Program-made: the position numbers and the translations under genes
Shown here: positions 7,082 to 7,768 of the stretch, piece after piece
How positions within the stretch are numbered: the first letter of the stretch is position 1
How the letters are laid out: the number at the start of each line of letters is the position of its first letter
NCBI GenBank assembly: GCA_023424865.1
Contig: JAFADM010000027.1
Location: 1-7,768 of the forward strand
Direction: 5' to 3'
Origin: Bacillota bacterium
GTDB taxonomy: Bacteria > Bacillota_A > Clostridia > DSM-8532
Length of the DNA stretch: 7,768 nucleotides
Notes under the pieces: generated by a model
Told to the model about the DNA's origin: nothing
Seen by the model: only the letters and a program-made list of their open reading frames with translations
Database searches by the model: none

Positions 7082-7095
7082 GCTTTTTTTACTCA

Positions 7096-7112
7096 TTCAA
7101 GCAATGCTTGAA
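7096..7112. promoter_or_regulatory. 17-bp palindrome upstream of the tetR-type promoter
   Basis: TTCAAGCA and TGCTTGAA form a perfect 8+8 inverted repeat around a single central A. It lies 14 bases upstream of the tetR -35 box. Size and symmetry suit a dimeric regulator. Its right part CAATGCTTGAA resembles CAATGTTCGAA in the P-II promoter palindrome (9 of 11), suggesting a common binder. Confidence 0.5.
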
Positions 7113-7154
7113 AAACCTGCATAATAATTATTTTCAATTCGAGGACAGGTGGTA

Positions 7155-7183
7155 TTGACAATGTTCGAACATTGTTCTAATAT
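7155..7183 (+). promoter_or_regulatory. Strong sigma-A promoter of the P-II gene
   Basis: TTGACA (7155-7160), exactly 17 bases, then TATAAT-like TAATAT (7178-7183). The -35 box is perfect and the spacing optimal. Transcription should start near 7190, giving a leader of nearly 90 bases before the P-II ATG. Confidence 0.85.
7158..7175. promoter_or_regulatory. 18-bp perfect palindrome in the P-II promoter (putative repressor operator)
   Basis: ACAATGTTCGAACATTGT is a perfect inverted repeat spanning the second half of the -35 box and most of the spacer. A second overlapping dyad, GAACA-T-TGTTC, lies at 7167-7177. A protein bound here would block RNA polymerase, so repression is the natural reading. 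The adjacent TetR-family protein is the obvious candidate binder. Confidence 0.7.
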
Positions 7184-7212
7184 GGTTATAACAAATTAAA
7201 ACACTGTTCGAT

Positions 7213-7247
7213 CCTGAAGCCTTGGAGAGCATGAAAAGGTTTCCAGG
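7213..7247 (+). promoter_or_regulatory. Hairpin in the P-II mRNA leader
   Basis: CCTGAAGCCTT (7213-7223) pairs with AAGGTTTCCAGG (7236-7247), an 11-bp stem with one G-T pair and a bulged C, around a 12-base loop. The loop exposes GGAGAG and an ATG (7231) that opens a short ORF. It may act on translation of the P-II gene; function is inference. Confidence 0.4.
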
Positions 7248-7281
7248 AGCGGATTGCATGGGAGGCGAATGCCCGCTATGA
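7231..7281 (+). CDS. Possible 16-codon leader peptide overlapping the P-II start
   Basis: ATG 7231 opens MKRFPGADCMGGECPL and stops at TGA 7279-7281, which overlaps the P-II ATG as ATGA, the classic translational-coupling arrangement. GGAG lies only three bases before the ATG, so initiation would be weak unless the start is shifted. The P-II ribosome binding site GGGAGG (7260-7265) lies inside this ORF. At this length chance is a serious alternative. Confidence 0.25.
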   Translation: MKRFPGADCMGGECPL

Positions 7282-7619
7282 AAGAGCTGAGCCTATTTAT
7301 TCGGCCCGATAAGCTGGAAACGGTCAAAACCATTCTGCTGGACGAATACGGCCTGGGAGGCATGACGGTGCTTAACGCTCTGGGCTGCGGCAACCAGAAG
7401 GGCTATGCCGAGGAGTACAGAGGGACGCGAACCGGGGTTCATCTTTTACCCAAGCTCAAGGTTGAGGTTATTGTCGATGACGACAAGGTTGAAGATGTTA
7501 TCCGGGAGATATGCAAAAGAACAGCCGAAGGACTTTACGGAGACGGAAAAATCGTTATTAAGAACGTTGAAGACGTCATACGCGTAAGAACCATGGAGCG
7601 GGGCTCATCCGCTATTTAA
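7278..7619 (+). CDS. P-II family nitrogen regulatory protein (GlnB/GlnK-like)
   Basis: P-II proteins are trimers that sense ATP/ADP and 2-oxoglutarate and control ammonium transporters, glutamine synthetase or regulators. The 113-residue product matches the whole family: MKELSLFIRPDKLETVK, GGMTV, GCGNQKG (36-42; the conserved Gln is 40), EYRG (46-49), LLPKLKVEV with Lys59, then GDGKIVI and the C-terminal VIRVRTMERG with its nucleotide-contacting arginines. The T-loop tyrosine uridylylated in enteric GlnB (Tyr51) is Thr52 here, so UTase-type modification at that site should be absent. ATG 7278 fits the family start, with GGGAGG 12 bases upstream; ATG 7269 would have only three bases of spacing, and TTG 7254 adds residues atypical of the family. 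No amtB or glnA is visible nearby. GlnB, GlnK and NifI types cannot be told apart here. Confidence 0.93.
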   Translation: MKELSLFIRPDKLETVKTILLDEYGLGGMTVLNALGCGNQKGYAEEYRGTRTGVHLLPKLKVEVIVDDDKVEDVIREICKRTAEGLYGDGKIVIKNVEDVIRVRTMERGSSAI

Positions 7620-7680
7620 GGTTTTTGGAGTCCTGATGGAAAGATTAACTTAATACGGCACTCAAACGCGAGGACAAAAG

Positions 7681-7736
7681 GAAGTGTACAATGGGGTGAT
7701 TTCTTTAATGAAAGGACCCTGCTGTGCACTTTTTTT
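7681..7736 (+). terminator. Long bipartite intrinsic terminator after the P-II gene
   Basis: An outer stem GAAGTGTAC (7681-7689) pairs with GTGCACTTT (7724-7732). An inner stem GGGT/ACCC (7694-7697, 7716-7719) continues into TTTC/GAAA (7700-7703, 7710-7713) around the loop TTTAAT, with GA/GG mismatches between. Seven T residues (7730-7736) follow. It begins 61 bases after the stop codon and should end the P-II transcript, or act as an attenuator for a gene beyond the window. Confidence 0.8.
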
Positions 7737-7768
7737 ATATTCATTTAGACGGATACGCGGCCGCGGAT

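Noticed and set aside
6983..7096. Upstream start for the TetR-type protein
   Set aside because: The tetR promoter lies inside this extension, and the family start fits MKKEKVSSKK.
7704..7709. ANTAR-type antitermination hairpin after the P-II gene
   Set aside because: ANTAR target loops are hexanucleotides with A at position 1 and G at position 4; this loop is TTTAAT and no matching partner hairpin is present.
7757..7764. GCGGCCGC (NotI site) at the window edge
   Set aside because: It could hint at a cloning or linker junction, but eight bases can occur naturally and nothing else vector-like is visible.

Overview
The window looks like a chromosomal segment from a low-to-mid GC member of the Firmicutes, most likely class Clostridia. 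This rests on the ffh-rpsP-khpA gene order, strong GGAGG-type ribosome binding sites, sigma-A-like promoters, and a P-II protein whose 'GCG.QKG...LLPK' sequence resembles clostridial forms. The assignment is by recalled family resemblance; no search was run.

Layout: (1) Positions 1-2160 hold a forward housekeeping run: ffh (signal recognition particle GTPase), rpsP (ribosomal protein bS16) and khpA (small KH-domain RNA-binding protein), closed by intrinsic terminators. In many Firmicutes rimM, trmD and rplS follow khpA; here they do not. (2) A reverse-strand asd (aspartate-semialdehyde dehydrogenase, 2257-3342) converges on khpA and is read from one or both of two overlapping promoters near 3398-3435. 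(3) A forward gene for a 602-residue protein of unrecognised family (3574-5382) is divergent from asd. It appears to have a helical N-terminal half and a beta-rich C-terminal half, resembling alpha/alpha-toroid polysaccharide lyases. (4) Two reverse-strand regulators form a probable operon, tetR-family (6982-6395) then araC-family (6331-5477). The end of the araC-type gene lies in a tandem repeat that fills part of the gap to the 602-residue gene. (5) Divergent from the tetR-type gene is a forward P-II signal protein gene (7278-7619). It has a textbook promoter with an 18-bp perfect palindrome inside it, a hairpin leader with a possible leader peptide, and a long terminator.

The first half is ordinary core machinery. 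The most interesting part is 6980-7740: a divergent TetR/P-II pair with two palindromes and a third related half-site between them, a possible ATGA-coupled leader ORF, and a P-II protein lacking the uridylylated T-loop tyrosine. This suggests local transcriptional control of a P-II protein by a TetR repressor, which is an inference from sequence layout only. The araC-type regulator is convergent with the 602-residue gene and could control it, but nothing in the sequence proves that.

No tRNA, rRNA, CRISPR array, transposase or insertion sequence was seen. There is no gene-free stretch over 300 bases.
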